DNA of 64,000 nucleotides from Enterobacter cloacae subsp. cloacae ATCC 13047 (GCF_000025565.1 NC_014121.1:1302001-1366000), one strand, 5' to 3'; positions 27,510-35,755 are shown, numbered from the stretch's first letter. A program made the numbers and translations. The notes: generated by a model from the letters alone, not told the origin.

Positions 27510-28190
27510 TTACCTCCATTGCTCGCCAAACGTGAAGCCGATCTCCGCCAGCGCCTCGTCCATCTTCTCGATGAACTCCGGCACCATTTCGTTGAAATCG
27601 GTCATGTATTGCGGATCCCGCTCAACGACGACGTGGTGAATACCTTCGCGCTTCATGCGCGGGTCGTAGTTTGCAAAGAACCAGGCCTCTTTTCCGGTCA
27701 CCCACATGCTGTACTGTACCTGGGCCATGTACGCAGACTTGATGGCTTCGAAACCGCCAAGGCGGAATTTCATGAAGTCGCGGGAGGTGAAAGGGCATTT
27801 AAGCTCAAGGCCGAACCCATTACTGCACAGGCCGTCAGGGGAGCACGCGGTGCGCATGCTCTCGTCACGGAACAGGATCGGAGACTCCGTGACTTTCACG
27901 TCAGTTGTGAACTCGAAGAGGGTGCGGGCATCTTCCTCGTACTGCTTACCCCAGGCCAGCGCCTTGGCGTTAACCTCTGGCGCTACGCCGGTGCATACCT
28001 CGGCGAGTAGGGTGTGGATGTAGGACATCTTCATGTCTGTCCACTTCTTCCCCGATCTTGGCTTGGCGATGACGTTGTGCACTTCTGAGGCGGTGATGAC
28101 GCCGAGCCTAAGTTTATGCCAGGCCTCATCGCCCTGTTGGATAGTTGTTACGTCAATGCCGGTCCGGGACAGGATAATTTCTGGTGTCAT
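27510..28190 (-). CDS. exo: Lambda-type exonuclease (Red alpha, YqaJ family)
   Basis: The 226-residue 5'-3' double-strand exonuclease has the same length as lambda Exo. It contains [20 protein letters not shown] (entry and binding region), the active-site ACSPDGL and GLELKCPF with catalytic Asp, Glu and Lys, and [11 protein letters not shown]. It works with Bet in homologous recombination of phage DNA. Overlap with bet (ATGA) shows coupling. Confidence 0.95.
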   Translation of the reverse strand: MTPEIILSRTGIDVTTIQQGDEAWHKLRLGVITASEVHNVIAKPRSGKKWTDMKMSYIHTLLAEVCTGVAPEVNAKALAWGKQYEEDARTLFEFTTDVKVTESPILFRDESMRTACSPDGLCSNGFGLELKCPFTSRDFMKFRLGGFEAIKSAYMAQVQYSMWVTGKEAWFFANYDPRMKREGIHHVVVERDPQYMTDFNEMVPEFIEKMDEALAEIGFTFGEQWR

Positions 28191-29032
28191 GCTGCCGCCT
28201 TAGCTCTTTTCTGAAGAAAGCAAAACCCTTTCTGTGCCTCTTCTTCAGTGAGCTCTGACGCCTCAAGAATTTGCCGTTTGAAGATGTCGCTGCACAGTGG
28301 GAGAAAGTCTTTCTCCCAGTCTTTATCCAGGGTCGTTAAGAGGTCGGTGATCGCCTGAAGCGTTTCTTCGCTTGCTGCTGGTGGAAGCGCTTCTGTGGTG
28401 TTGCGCGGCGAGACGTCACGGATATCAACGTCCAGTGATTTGCCTTCCATTTCTTCGGCGGTAGGCTGCTGTCCGATCTCGGGCCAGGCCTTACGCAACG
28501 CCTGGGCTTCTGCGCATTTCGCCAGCTGTCCGTATGGGCGCTTTTTCCACATCGCGTTCGGCGCCGTGGTGTCGCGGCCGCCAGTGGCGTAGTTTTCAAT
28601 CCAATATTCTTTGGCGCTGAACTCGACGATCTCCCCGCTGGGCATGCGCTTGTAGACGGTGTATTTGCACCACTGAGGGAAGGTGACCTCGACACCAGAA
28701 AGCGTCTGCGTCGTGTCTGGACCGAACTCTGGTTCGCGGGCACCGGCATAATCACCTGAGCGGTCCGCCTGAATGCGGTAAAGCCCGATGCCTGGCATTA
28801 CCACATCGCGCCATTCGCTTTTACCCGTTCTTGAGTCTTTGACGCTCATCGGCACCAGGTGAACAGGCTTCAGCAACGGATCCAACTGGCGGGCACGGCA
28901 GTAATCGAGCGCCATCATTACCGATTCGTCTTTGGCACCAGGGTAGATACTGTTCTTCAGTGCGCTCCAGGTAGCAACGTCGATGCCTTTTTCCTGCAGC
29001 GCGCTCGCCGTGATTGTTAATTCGTTTGCCAT
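28187..29032 (-). CDS. bet: Single-strand annealing protein Bet (Red beta)
   Basis: The 281-residue RecT/Redbeta-family protein includes [20 protein letters not shown], then [17 protein letters not shown] and [18 protein letters not shown]. It anneals single strands produced by Exo. The start at 29032 has AGGGGAT upstream and matches [13 protein letters not shown]. The next gene upstream lies where lambda has gam but does not resemble it. Confidence 0.93.
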   Translation of the reverse strand: MANELTITASALQEKGIDVATWSALKNSIYPGAKDESVMMALDYCRARQLDPLLKPVHLVPMSVKDSRTGKSEWRDVVMPGIGLYRIQADRSGDYAGAREPEFGPDTTQTLSGVEVTFPQWCKYTVYKRMPSGEIVEFSAKEYWIENYATGGRDTTAPNAMWKKRPYGQLAKCAEAQALRKAWPEIGQQPTAEEMEGKSLDVDIRDVSPRNTTEALPPAASEETLQAITDLLTTLDKDWEKDFLPLCSDIFKRQILEASELTEEEAQKGFCFLQKRAKAAA

Positions 29033-29050
29033 CGTTAATCCCCTCAAAAA

Positions 29051-29335
29051 TTAAAACGGGCAGCCGGTACGGTGTTCCCAGTCGTATTCCGCCTGGGCGT
29101 AAGCAACTGCCGAAATGAAATCGTTGTAGGCCTCGCCAGCTTTATCGCTGCGAAGTCCTTCGTATGGGCTGGAGTCAATCGGGATCGTGAAGTGGAAGAG
29201 GCCTGACGGCTCTTTTGGCATCATGTCGATGATTTTTTGCGCCCGGTCGTCTATCCACTTCTCTTTCTCGTCGTCGAGCTGCTGCTCAACCCAGCGCCGA
29301 TCTTCGATGCGGTCGTAAGTGAGGTATGCGTTCAT
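29051..29335 (-). CDS. Early-left phage protein of unknown function, at gam position
   Basis: The 94-residue acidic protein begins MNAYLTYDRIEDRRWVEQQL, with a charged helical N-terminal half and a C-terminal EYDWEHRTGCPF. It is not recognisably Gam, Kil or Abc. The start at 29335 follows AGGAG. Position just upstream of bet would suit a RecBCD inhibitor, but there is no sequence support. Confidence 0.6.
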   Translation of the reverse strand: MNAYLTYDRIEDRRWVEQQLDDEKEKWIDDRAQKIIDMMPKEPSGLFHFTIPIDSSPYEGLRSDKAGEAYNDFISAVAYAQAEYDWEHRTGCPF

Positions 29336-29413
29336 GGCTGAACTCCTGAAATTTGGATGTGCAGATCCCGCCCGCATTGAGCCAGGCCGATCGGTTGAAC
29401 AGGGTGGTTGGTA

Positions 29414-29620
29414 TCAGTGAACCATTGGCTCGCCGCGCTCATTCAGCAGCACAACGACGGAATCACTTTTGATGATGGTTTTTTCGAAGATGTTGAAGGC
29501 GTACAGGCCTTTCTCAACGTTCGCAGAGGCGCGATAAGTTTTGCCGTGGTGTTGCAGCATTGTGCCCGGTAAAACCTCGCTACGTGGCACTGATGCGGTG
29601 CCATAGTGCATTCCAATCAT
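29414..29620 (-). CDS. Small phage protein, unknown
   Basis: The 68-residue protein (MIGMHYGTASVPRSEVLPGT and onward) has a beta-rich pattern. It is coupled to the preceding gene by ATGA at 29617-29620. Confidence 0.6.
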   Translation of the reverse strand: MIGMHYGTASVPRSEVLPGTMLQHHGKTYRASANVEKGLYAFNIFEKTIIKSDSVVVLLNERGEPMVH

Positions 29621-29775
29621 ACCTTCACCTCAACCTGTTCCAGGAGGCCAGCCAGATTCATCTGCCAGCGGTTCAGCACCAGTTTTTCCCGCGGTGCCGA
29701 TACCGACGTCATCTGCCACTCGTTATCGTTGAGCTTTTTGGCGGTGTACTGCTTGCCGTTGTGGGTGACTGTCAT
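29617..29775 (-). CDS. Small phage protein, 52 residues
   Basis: MTVTHNGKQYTAKKLNDNEW and LNRWQMNLAGLLEQVEVKV form a compact basic protein typical of lambdoid early-left operons. It overlaps both neighbours by ATGA, which supports translation. The function is unknown. Confidence 0.65.
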   Translation of the reverse strand: MTVTHNGKQYTAKKLNDNEWQMTSVSAPREKLVLNRWQMNLAGLLEQVEVKV

Positions 29776-30128
29776 GAGGCCTCCCGAGCGAGGAGCATCG
29801 CGTCGGCAATGCTGTATGCATCGCTTGCTAAATCACTAAACGCTCCATAGTTGCATTCGCTGCTGATGATTCCCTGCATAGCCTTAGCTGCAAAGTAGTC
29901 ACGGATCGTCATGTCATCTGTATTGACTGAAACTTCTTCTGGATATGGCTTGTCATCAAACCGGTAAAGCAGGTCGTAATCGCCGGCATCGTCAAAGCTG
30001 GTGACTTCGTACGCCCAGCGGTGACCCGCCCATTCAAATGACTGGCCATTTCTGGCGCCGTCGGATCGCGCTTTCAGATAAGCAGCATGGTCATCAGAGT
30101 TTTTATAAACCTTCATGGTGTATTTCAT
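29772..30128 (-). CDS. Phage protein with TIRDYFAAKAM motif
   Basis: The 118-residue protein has an N-terminal part (MKYTMKVYKNSDDHAAYLKA) and a C-terminal segment MTIRDYFAAKAMQGIISSEC. The latter is shared by many enterobacterial phage proteins as an alpha-helical module. The start at 30128 lies six bases after GGAG; the ATG at 30134 directly abuts the ribosome site. The function is unknown. Confidence 0.65.
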   Translation of the reverse strand: MKYTMKVYKNSDDHAAYLKARSDGARNGQSFEWAGHRWAYEVTSFDDAGDYDLLYRFDDKPYPEEVSVNTDDMTIRDYFAAKAMQGIISSECNYGAFSDLASDAYSIADAMLLAREAS

Positions 30129-30271
30129 AATCATCTCCGCGCTTGGGGCCGCGCCGCCGAACGGTTAATACAAGACTTCAACGCATTTATTCAGTGTTTC
30201 ATTGGGCGGTGGATGGCCGCCGGTTGTCATAACTGACGCTCACTCGTTGGAATGAGCTGAGGTATGGCCGA

Positions 30272-30293
30272 TAAAAAACCCGCCGGAGCGGGT
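30272..30293 (-). terminator. Early-left operon terminator
   Basis: On the minus strand CCCGC, loop TCCG, GCGGG, then TTTTTT, at the stop of the 30293-30523 gene. Genes downstream need antitermination, or a second promoter. Confidence 0.75.
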
Positions 30294-30523
30294 CAATCGT
30301 TTGTTACTGTGTAACCTTCGTTTTCAAGCCAGCGAACCACATCAGATTCATCCATTGCATCAAGAAGTGATGCCGCCGTGTACTCAGAAATAATTTCTTC
30401 CGGCTTAACACATTCAACTAACTCGATACTGTCGATATCGATTTCCATATGCCTATTCCATCCGTCGCCGTATGGGTTAATAGAGTTAATTTGTTTAACT
30501 TTTAACGTCGCATCTATTGCCAT
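30293..30523 (-). CDS. Small phage protein, unknown
   Basis: The 76-residue acidic protein (MAIDATLKVKQINSINPYGD, ending WLENEGYTVTND) has an AGGG ribosome site upstream of 30523. A longer in-frame ATG-less extension is unlikely. It is the first well-supported gene of the leftward operon after the leader. Confidence 0.6.
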   Translation of the reverse strand: MAIDATLKVKQINSINPYGDGWNRHMEIDIDSIELVECVKPEEIISEYTAASLLDAMDESDVVRWLENEGYTVTND

Positions 30524-30527
30524 CGCC

Positions 30528-30878
30528 TTACCCTCTGTCGTTACCCGCTGATGCGGGAGAAATGCTTTGGCGCTGGCTCCCCACAATGAAGCGGGGAAGG
30601 CCGTCGTCGCCTTGGTTAGCCATTACCTCACCAACTAGCTGATAACCGTCTGCCAGCCCAAAGCACTCACCAAAAACCCCGACAACGCCGGGGTTTCCGA
30701 AAGCATTTGTGGTACCGATTATTTGTGAGCGATATAGCTTTGCCGTCGCATAGAAGCTCCTTTGTTGCGTGGGTTGATTCAGCACAGCCCACTCAGCTTC
30801 GAATGGACTGGAATAAATCTTTTCTTTCGCTTTGCCATAATTGCCGCTCTTCCTGAGCCCGCCTATGGTCCGACGCAT
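30528..30878 (-). CDS. Uncertain open frame in the early-left leader
   Basis: The 116-residue frame starts MRRTIGGLRKSGNYGKAKEK and ends five bases before the next start. A terminator-like stem at 30672-30695 lies inside it, and no good ribosome site precedes the ATG. Its basic N-terminus recalls N-type antiterminators, but there is no sequence match by eye. It may be a leader containing antitermination signals instead of a gene. Confidence 0.3.
   Translation of the reverse strand: MRRTIGGLRKSGNYGKAKEKIYSSPFEAEWAVLNQPTQQRSFYATAKLYRSQIIGTTNAFGNPGVVGVFGECFGLADGYQLVGEVMANQGDDGLPRFIVGSQRQSISPASAGNDRG
30672..30695 (-). terminator. Terminator-like stem in the PL leader
   Basis: On the minus strand CCCCG, a seven-base loop, CGGGG, then TTTTT. 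It lies about 270 bases downstream of PL, in the place of lambda tL-type terminators. Confidence 0.6.
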
Positions 30879-30968
30879 GGTTTACTGTCGCGCCGTTCGA
30901 CTGACCGAATCTCCACTTCGCCGCTGGCTAACTTCGCTCAGCTGTCGATGTTTCGTTTCGATGGACTT

Positions 30969-30997
30969 ATTAAAAACCATAGTTGTTTTATCGTCAA
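30969..30997 (-). promoter_or_regulatory. PL, early leftward promoter
   Basis: Minus strand TTGACG (30992-30997), 17 bases, TTTAAT (30969-30974). The spacer contains an operator AACCATAGTT. The start should be near 30962, feeding the exo/bet operon. Confidence 0.8.
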
Positions 30998-31029
30998 CAA
31001 CAATAGTTGTATTTTTGGTTGTTATGGTT
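30975..31029. promoter_or_regulatory. OL, left operator cluster
   Basis: AACCATAGTT (30975-30984) and AACAATAGTT (30999-31008) match the right-hand operators. A third, less symmetric site reads AACCATAAC on the minus strand (31021-31029). Spacing of about 24 bases fits repressor dimers on one DNA face. Confidence 0.75.
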
Positions 31030-31092
31030 TTATTTGGTTGTATTTGAAAGGAATTTATTTTTAAAAAATGTCTTGTGAGGGGATTTAGGCAA

Positions 31093-31117
31093 TAAAAAAC
31101 CCCGCCGGAGCGAGGTT
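31093..31117 (-). terminator. Terminator of the cI operon
   Basis: On the minus strand CCTCGC, loop TCCG, GCGGGG, then six T, just after the secreted-protein gene. Confidence 0.8.
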
Positions 31118-31135
31118 TGATGGGGAGTTGGGTGA

Positions 31136-31432
31136 TTACCGTGTTTGATTTTTCAGGTAGTCCGAGATTTCTTTAGCTGCCGCACATTGCGATTTCAGTT
31201 CGGCGTTCATTTTAGCTTTTACTTCGTCAGAACTACCCTCACAACTAGCATCCAATGAGGTAATGTTGTAAACCGCCAACATTGTAGCCTGCACCGCTAC
31301 CATGCACTGATCAGGTTGTGCGTGATCTTTACATATTGCAGATGGCGATTGCTTTAACTGGTCAAGTGCTGACTCTGCAGCGTTAGCAGCCAAAGGGGAC
31401 AGTAATACCATTGCCAATAACAATTTTCTCAT
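31136..31432 (-). CDS. Secreted four-cysteine protein at the rex position
   Basis: The 98-residue product has a clear signal peptide (MRKLLLAMVLLSPLAANAAE, cleavage at ANA-AE). The mature part of about 79 residues has four cysteines (AICKDH, DQCMVA, ASCEGS, SQCAAA) that could form two disulfides. It begins 10 bases after the cI stop, with AGGG upstream. A terminator follows it, so it should be expressed from the lysogen together with the repressor. I do not recognise the family. Position suggests a lysogenic conversion or exclusion protein acting in the periplasm; this is inference. Confidence 0.75.
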   Translation of the reverse strand: MRKLLLAMVLLSPLAANAAESALDQLKQSPSAICKDHAQPDQCMVAVQATMLAVYNITSLDASCEGSSDEVKAKMNAELKSQCAAAKEISDYLKNQTR

Positions 31433-31442
31433 AGTTGCATCC

Positions 31443-32147
31443 CTACCAGATTGTTGATGTCCAAAACATTCTTCCGATGATCTGGACGCTATCAAGGTCC
31501 GCTTCTTCGTCTGGGTGCTCGACATGATTGAAGCTGCGAATGCTCAGCCTGTTCGGGCCCACACGGTAAAGTATTTTTAAGCGATTCCATCCATCCTGGC
31601 TGATGGCGTAGACCTTTCCGTCCACGATCTTTTTGTCGTTAATATTGATAGCGACAGTCGTTCCTTCAGGAATAACTGGCTCCATGCTATTCCCATGCGC
31701 GGGGAAGCAGATAACACTTTCTCTGTGGGCATTAACTCGGCGTAGAGTCGCTTTTGAGAAGCGGAGTTTATAGCCATTGTAATCTTCGCGAGGGAACGTC
31801 CCATCGCCGCAGGCCAGCTCAATATCCTTTAGAAATGGCACTTCTACCTCGTCATCAGGTAATGGGGTTGAATTATCCCAAGGCTCAACGGTACCCCACT
31901 GATCAGACGGTGGGATGGCTTCATCCTGCCCAGTGAGAAGCATAGCGCCTTCCCCGGAACTCAACCATTCAGGCTTTACCTTTAACGCATTAGCCAGCTC
32001 AACCAGCTTCGTTGTCTGGTTGGCTTTTCCTGTTTCTATCTTCTGGATAGCCGCCTGGCTGACCCCAACCAGATCCCCGAGAGCTTTTTGCGTAAGGCCT
32101 CGTAATGTCCTGGCTTCTTTCAATCTTTCAGCGAGTGTCGTTTTCAT
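31443..32147 (-). CDS. cI: CI-like prophage repressor, LexA-type
   Basis: The 234-residue repressor has an XRE HTH (TLRGLTQKALGDLVGVSQAA and onward, residues 15-60). The C-terminal S24 peptidase domain carries catalytic Ser in AHGNSMEPVI and Lys in VDGKVYAIS. The likely self-cleavage bond is Cys-Gly in ELACGDG, as in P22 c2, so RecA-stimulated induction is expected. The ATG at 32147 is chosen because it starts the HTH domain properly; the longer frame runs through the operators. It represses PL and PR. Confidence 0.93.
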   Translation of the reverse strand: MKTTLAERLKEARTLRGLTQKALGDLVGVSQAAIQKIETGKANQTTKLVELANALKVKPEWLSSGEGAMLLTGQDEAIPPSDQWGTVEPWDNSTPLPDDEVEVPFLKDIELACGDGTFPREDYNGYKLRFSKATLRRVNAHRESVICFPAHGNSMEPVIPEGTTVAININDKKIVDGKVYAISQDGWNRLKILYRVGPNRLSIRSFNHVEHPDEEADLDSVQIIGRMFWTSTIW

Positions 32148-32160
32148 ACGCGCAATGTAC

Positions 32161-32224
32161 AACCATGGTTTTATTCCATCAAACGAAAATGGTTGTTGAC
32201 TAAATACAACCATAGTTTTATTCT
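32161..32224 (+). promoter_or_regulatory. OR/PR, right operators and early rightward promoter
   Basis: PR is TTGACT (32196-32201), 17 bases, TATTCT (32219-32224). Operators AACCATGGTT (32161-32170) and AACCATAGTT (32208-32217) flank a half-matching site at about 32188-32200. The second operator lies inside the PR spacer. The divergent repressor promoter must be in the same stretch. Confidence 0.85.
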
Positions 32225-32251
32225 TCATTCATATTCACTACGGAGGTTGTT

Positions 32252-32485
32252 ATGAACCCAACCATTAAAACCGCTATCACCATCGTCGGCTCTCAAAAAG
32301 CCCTTGGTGAAGCGTGCGCAGTGTCGCAGCAGGCGGTTTACAAGTGGCTACACAACAAAGCGAAGGTTTCTCCGGAGCATGTGAACAGCATCGTGAAAGC
32401 AACTGGTGGCGAGATTCAGGCTTACCAGATTCGCCCTGATTTGCCGACGCTGTTCCCGTCACCGGCCGACAACACAGCCGCTTAA
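32252..32485 (+). CDS. Cro-like regulator, YdaS family
   Basis: The 77-residue HTH protein (ALGEACAVSQQAVYKWLHNK) belongs to the YdaS/DicC/P22 Cro type. As the first gene from PR, it should act as Cro, repressing the cI side during lytic growth. YdaS of the Rac prophage was described as a toxin-antitoxin partner, but with YdaT it is now viewed as a Cro/CII-type pair. GGAGG precedes the ATG. Confidence 0.85.
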   Translation: MNPTIKTAITIVGSQKALGEACAVSQQAVYKWLHNKAKVSPEHVNSIVKATGGEIQAYQIRPDLPTLFPSPADNTAA

Positions 32486-32514
32486 CGGCGGCCATAACCA
32501 CGAAAGGGAAAGCA

Positions 32515-33060
32515 ATGCATTCACTTGCGTATCAACAAAGTAACAAATTTTCGCCAACGGCGATGATTTACCAGAATCGCCGGGAACCTGATTCCTCGGC
32601 GTTAAACATAGATGGGATCCGCGCAGCTGTTCGCGCCTGGGCAGCTGATTGCCGCAGCCGTGAATTTGTCGCAGCGCTGATTGTGGAAGAGTGGCGGGCT
32701 ACCGGCGGCACCGGGCTGGATATCCCGACTGACTCGCATCGCCAGATGCAGAAGGTATTCCGCTGGATCGACGGCGACACCGAATACGCCGCCAACAACA
32801 TTCGCCAGCTGGCCCCGGCAATCATGTCCGTCCTGCCGCTCGAGTACCGAAACCGCCTGGCGCCGCAGAACGACACGATGTCGCTGATCGCCTCTGCGAT
32901 GAAAGAGTGTGCCGAAGCTAAGCAGGCCGTGCTGCTGGACGCTCCTGAGCATCAGAAGCTGAAAGAGGTAAGCGAGGGTATAGCGTCGCTGTTCCGCCTC
33001 ATGCCGGAGCAGGTAGGGCCGTTGATGACGATGGTCACGTCGATGCTGGGGGTTATGTGA
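32515..33060 (+). CDS. ydaT: YdaT-type regulator (CII-like)
   Basis: The 181-residue protein has the YdaT pattern: IRAAVRAWAADCRSREFVAA, QKVFRWIDGDTEYAANNIRQ and LAPAIMSVLP, then a C-terminal helical region suited to oligomerisation. YdaT proteins bind DNA as tetramers and occupy the place of lambda cII between cro and O. It likely influences the lysogeny choice or early regulation. Confidence 0.75.
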   Translation: MHSLAYQQSNKFSPTAMIYQNRREPDSSALNIDGIRAAVRAWAADCRSREFVAALIVEEWRATGGTGLDIPTDSHRQMQKVFRWIDGDTEYAANNIRQLAPAIMSVLPLEYRNRLAPQNDTMSLIASAMKECAEAKQAVLLDAPEHQKLKEVSEGIASLFRLMPEQVGPLMTMVTSMLGVM

Positions 33061-33145
33061 GAGGCACCAGAAAAGAAAAAGCCCTTGAAGCGGTCACTTC
33101 AAAGGCCTTCCAAACACTGTGTTACGCCAAGTAACGGGAGTAAGT

Positions 33146-33313
33146 ATGTCAAAAACTCGCAAAAAGTACCAGGAAAAAGAGGAACGTCGCCATCCAGATT
33201 CACCAGATGGCCTGGTTGTCGCTGCCTCAAAAAACCGGGCGTTCGCTGAGCGCTTCGTTGGCATGGCAAGACTGGCACTGATTCAGGCAGGGGTGAAGCA
33301 TGGGCGTCGTTAA
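33146..33313 (+). CDS. Small basic phage protein upstream of O
   Basis: The 55-residue protein begins MSKTRKKYQEKEERRHPDSP and ends in an alpha-helical stretch. The start at 33146 has GGGAG upstream. It overlaps the replication gene by 14 bases. The function is unknown. Confidence 0.6.
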   Translation: MSKTRKKYQEKEERRHPDSPDGLVVAASKNRAFAERFVGMARLALIQAGVKHGRR

Positions 33314-34385
33314 GCATTTAGCAGACTACAGGCCGCCGCTGGAGGTCGTGGAGCATCGTGTGGCGCAACTGGAAGATGGGTTCACTCGCGTCGCGAATGA
33401 GCTTCTTGATGCCGTTATGGCTTCAGGTTTGAGCGAAACTGAGATGTGCATTGTGCTGGCCGTCTGGCGCAAAACATACGGCTTCAATAAAAAAATGGAT
33501 TGGGTCAGTAACGAGCAACTCGAGCAGATGGTTGGTAAGCACCACACACATTGCTCTACTGCAAAAAACCTGCTGATCAGCAAGAAGGTATTCATTCAGG
33601 AAGGCCGCAAAGTGGGCATGAATACCAATGTCTCCGAGTGGAAAACAAAGGTTAACGGATTCTGCAAAACATTAGCTAAACCTGCTAAGAAAACCTTAGC
33701 GGAAGTTGCTAACAGAACTAAGCAGAAGATGCTAACCACAAAAGACAATAATCAAAATACAGAAAGACAAGATCCCCCTAAATCCCCCAAGGGGGAAAAC
33801 TCACTCGCTCAGGAAGTGATGGATTACTTCAACGAGCTAACGGGTAGTCGTTGTGCTGCGCTGGCACCTTTTGAGAAAGCTCTCTCCACAGTGAAGAGCA
33901 AAGACCAGTGCTACACCGCCGAAGAGCTGAAGCTGGTTATCCGCTGGGCCCATGTGAACTGGGGTCACAGCTTCAAGCCAGAGAACCTGTGCCGTATGAC
34001 CCGCTTTGATGGATACCTGTCAGACGCCCTGATATGGGCGGATGGCCAGGGAAGCAATCCGGCAGCCTGTCCGCACGAAGAGATCATCAAACTCTGGAAT
34101 GAAAAATTCCCTTCGAAGGCCGTTTCGCTGCATGAGTGGAACCGCCGCCGTCCGGCCTATCGAGACCTGGAAGCTGTGTGGAACGGCAAAACCACCCAGG
34201 GCAACTGGCGAGAACTGAAGCACATGGGAATGGCCTTCGAGCTGATTAGCAAGTCTTCCCTGTTCGCCACCAGAGGCGATCAGCCATGGCTGACACTCGA
34301 CTGGATCCTGAATCCGAAGAACTGGGGATCTGTCTACGAGCAGGCCATCAACGAGCACCGTGAGCGCAAGGGAGTCAAAGCATGA
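33300..34385 (+). CDS. O: Replication initiation protein O-like
   Basis: The 361-residue protein has an N-terminal origin-binding winged HTH as in phage O proteins (GFTRVANELLDAVMASGLSE, then VLAVWRKTYGFNKKMDWVSN). A low-complexity linker (residues 118-165) follows, encoded by the iteron DNA. The C-terminal domain is rich in W (DYFNELTGSRC onward) and probably contacts the helicase. It overlaps the helicase gene by ATGA. Confidence 0.88.
   Translation: MGVVKHLADYRPPLEVVEHRVAQLEDGFTRVANELLDAVMASGLSETEMCIVLAVWRKTYGFNKKMDWVSNEQLEQMVGKHHTHCSTAKNLLISKKVFIQEGRKVGMNTNVSEWKTKVNGFCKTLAKPAKKTLAEVANRTKQKMLTTKDNNQNTERQDPPKSPKGENSLAQEVMDYFNELTGSRCAALAPFEKALSTVKSKDQCYTAEELKLVIRWAHVNWGHSFKPENLCRMTRFDGYLSDALIWADGQGSNPAACPHEEIIKLWNEKFPSKAVSLHEWNRRRPAYRDLEAVWNGKTTQGNWRELKHMGMAFELISKSSLFATRGDQPWLTLDWILNPKNWGSVYEQAINEHRERKGVKA
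33652..33770 (+). other. Candidate prophage replication origin with iterons
   Basis: Three tandem 24-base units occupy 33672-33743, each with a GCTAA core at about position 13 (33684, 33708, 33731). The first two also start TTAGC. A weaker unit precedes them. An AT-rich tract without G/C clusters follows (33738-33770). This is the lambda ori layout inside gene O. Confidence 0.65.
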
Positions 34386-35755
34386 GCCGTTTTATCGATT
34401 TGTACGTTGAGCAGGCCGTCATCGGCGGGATCATGCTCGCAGCGGGCCGCACAGACGGCGTTGACATGGCGACTGACGCGATTGAGGGGCTGACTGAGGA
34501 CCACTTCACAGCAACGCCTCACAAGGTGGCTCTGCGGTCCTACAAACGCCTCAACGAGTCCGGGGAGAAGATAGACCTGCTGACGTTGACCAGCGACCTT
34601 GAACGGCTTGGCGCGCTGGAAAGTGCCGGGGGATTCGCTTACCTGGCTGAATGCAGCAAAAACACACCGTCGTTCGCGAACCTTGCCTCGTACTGCGAAA
34701 AGTTGCGGGAAATGCATCTCGGCCGCCGGATGACCCTGGCGCTACAGGTAGGGATCCAGAAGCTGTCCGAACCATCCAGTGAGGGTATCGCTGACATCAT
34801 CGGCAACATACAGGCGGATATCTCTGGCATCGAGCACAACACCGACTACGGCACCGAGCACATCACCACCGGGATCGACATGTCCCTCGAGACTATCCAG
34901 TCGATTATCAGCGGCGATATCTGGAAGCACAAAACCGAGCTGGGCATGGCAACCATCGACAGCGCATTCGGCGGGTTCAACAACACCGATTTCATCGTTG
35001 TCGGCGGGCGCCCTGGCATGGGGAAAACTATGTTCAGCACCACCGTGACCGAGACAGTCGGCCTGAAAAACAAAAAGCCGGTGCTGTTCTTCAGTCTCGA
35101 GATGCCAGTGGAACAAATCTCTGAGCGAGTCGCGTTCCACCGGGCGCGGGTAAGCAAAGAAGATCTGCTGAGCAAAGTTAGCGGGAAAATGGACGAGGCA
35201 TGGGGGAAGGTTAGTCACTGCATGAAGGAGTTCATCGACTCTCCAATCTACATCAATGACAAGCCATCCCTGAGCGTTCACCAGGTGCGTGCTGAAGCGC
35301 GCAGAATGAGCAAGAAGCTGGGCGGCCTGGGCGTGGTCATCGTCGATTATCTTCAGAAAATGCGGATGTCAGACCCGGAGAACATGAACCGCAGTGTAGG
35401 GGAGATCGCCACTGGACTGAAAAACCTGGCGAAAGAATTGCGCTGCCCGGTCATCGCTCTGGCCCAGCTGAACCGAAACCTTGAACAGCGCGCTAATAAG
35501 CGTCCCGTAGCGGCAGACCTGCGAGAGTCTGGCGTCATTGAGCAGGAAGCAGATGTGATCTTCATGGTGTATCGGGATGAGAAGTACAACGAAAACACCG
35601 AACTGAAAGGCATCACCGAAATCATCTGTGTGAAGTCCCGCCATGCGCCGGGGGCAGAAAAGACCTACCACTTCAGCAGCCGCTACTCCGGGCTGGACCC
35701 GGTAGATTTCACCTACAGCGGTCAGATGCAACAGGAGGCCGACTATGAGTGCTAA
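34382..35755 (+). CDS. DnaB-like replicative helicase (P22 gp12 type)
   Basis: The 457-residue protein has a DnaB N-terminal domain (YVEQAVIGGIML and SGEKIDLLTLTSDLERLG). The RecA-like core carries Walker A GGRPGMGKT (near residue 207), Walker B GVVIVDYLQKMR, the catalytic FFSLEMP and the arginine-finger region SRHAPG. It replaces the lambda P plus host DnaB strategy with a phage helicase, as in P22. Confidence 0.95.
   Translation: MSRFIDLYVEQAVIGGIMLAAGRTDGVDMATDAIEGLTEDHFTATPHKVALRSYKRLNESGEKIDLLTLTSDLERLGALESAGGFAYLAECSKNTPSFANLASYCEKLREMHLGRRMTLALQVGIQKLSEPSSEGIADIIGNIQADISGIEHNTDYGTEHITTGIDMSLETIQSIISGDIWKHKTELGMATIDSAFGGFNNTDFIVVGGRPGMGKTMFSTTVTETVGLKNKKPVLFFSLEMPVEQISERVAFHRARVSKEDLLSKVSGKMDEAWGKVSHCMKEFIDSPIYINDKPSLSVHQVRAEARRMSKKLGGLGVVIVDYLQKMRMSDPENMNRSVGEIATGLKNLAKELRCPVIALAQLNRNLEQRANKRPVAADLRESGVIEQEADVIFMVYRDEKYNENTELKGITEIICVKSRHAPGAEKTYHFSSRYSGLDPVDFTYSGQMQQEADYEC

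Noticed and set aside
30164-30229. 21-codon frame on the minus strand (MTTGGHPPPNETLNKCVEVL)
   Set aside because: Weak ribosome site and very short; only its position in an early operon supports it.
32252-33060. YdaS-YdaT as a toxin-antitoxin pair
   Set aside because: The genes are in the cro and cII positions of a complete immunity region, so phage regulators are the better reading.
33057-33134. 25-codon frame (GTG start) between ydaT and the next gene
   Set aside because: It overlaps the ydaT stop but has no clear ribosome site and no recognisable sequence; too weak to list as a gene.
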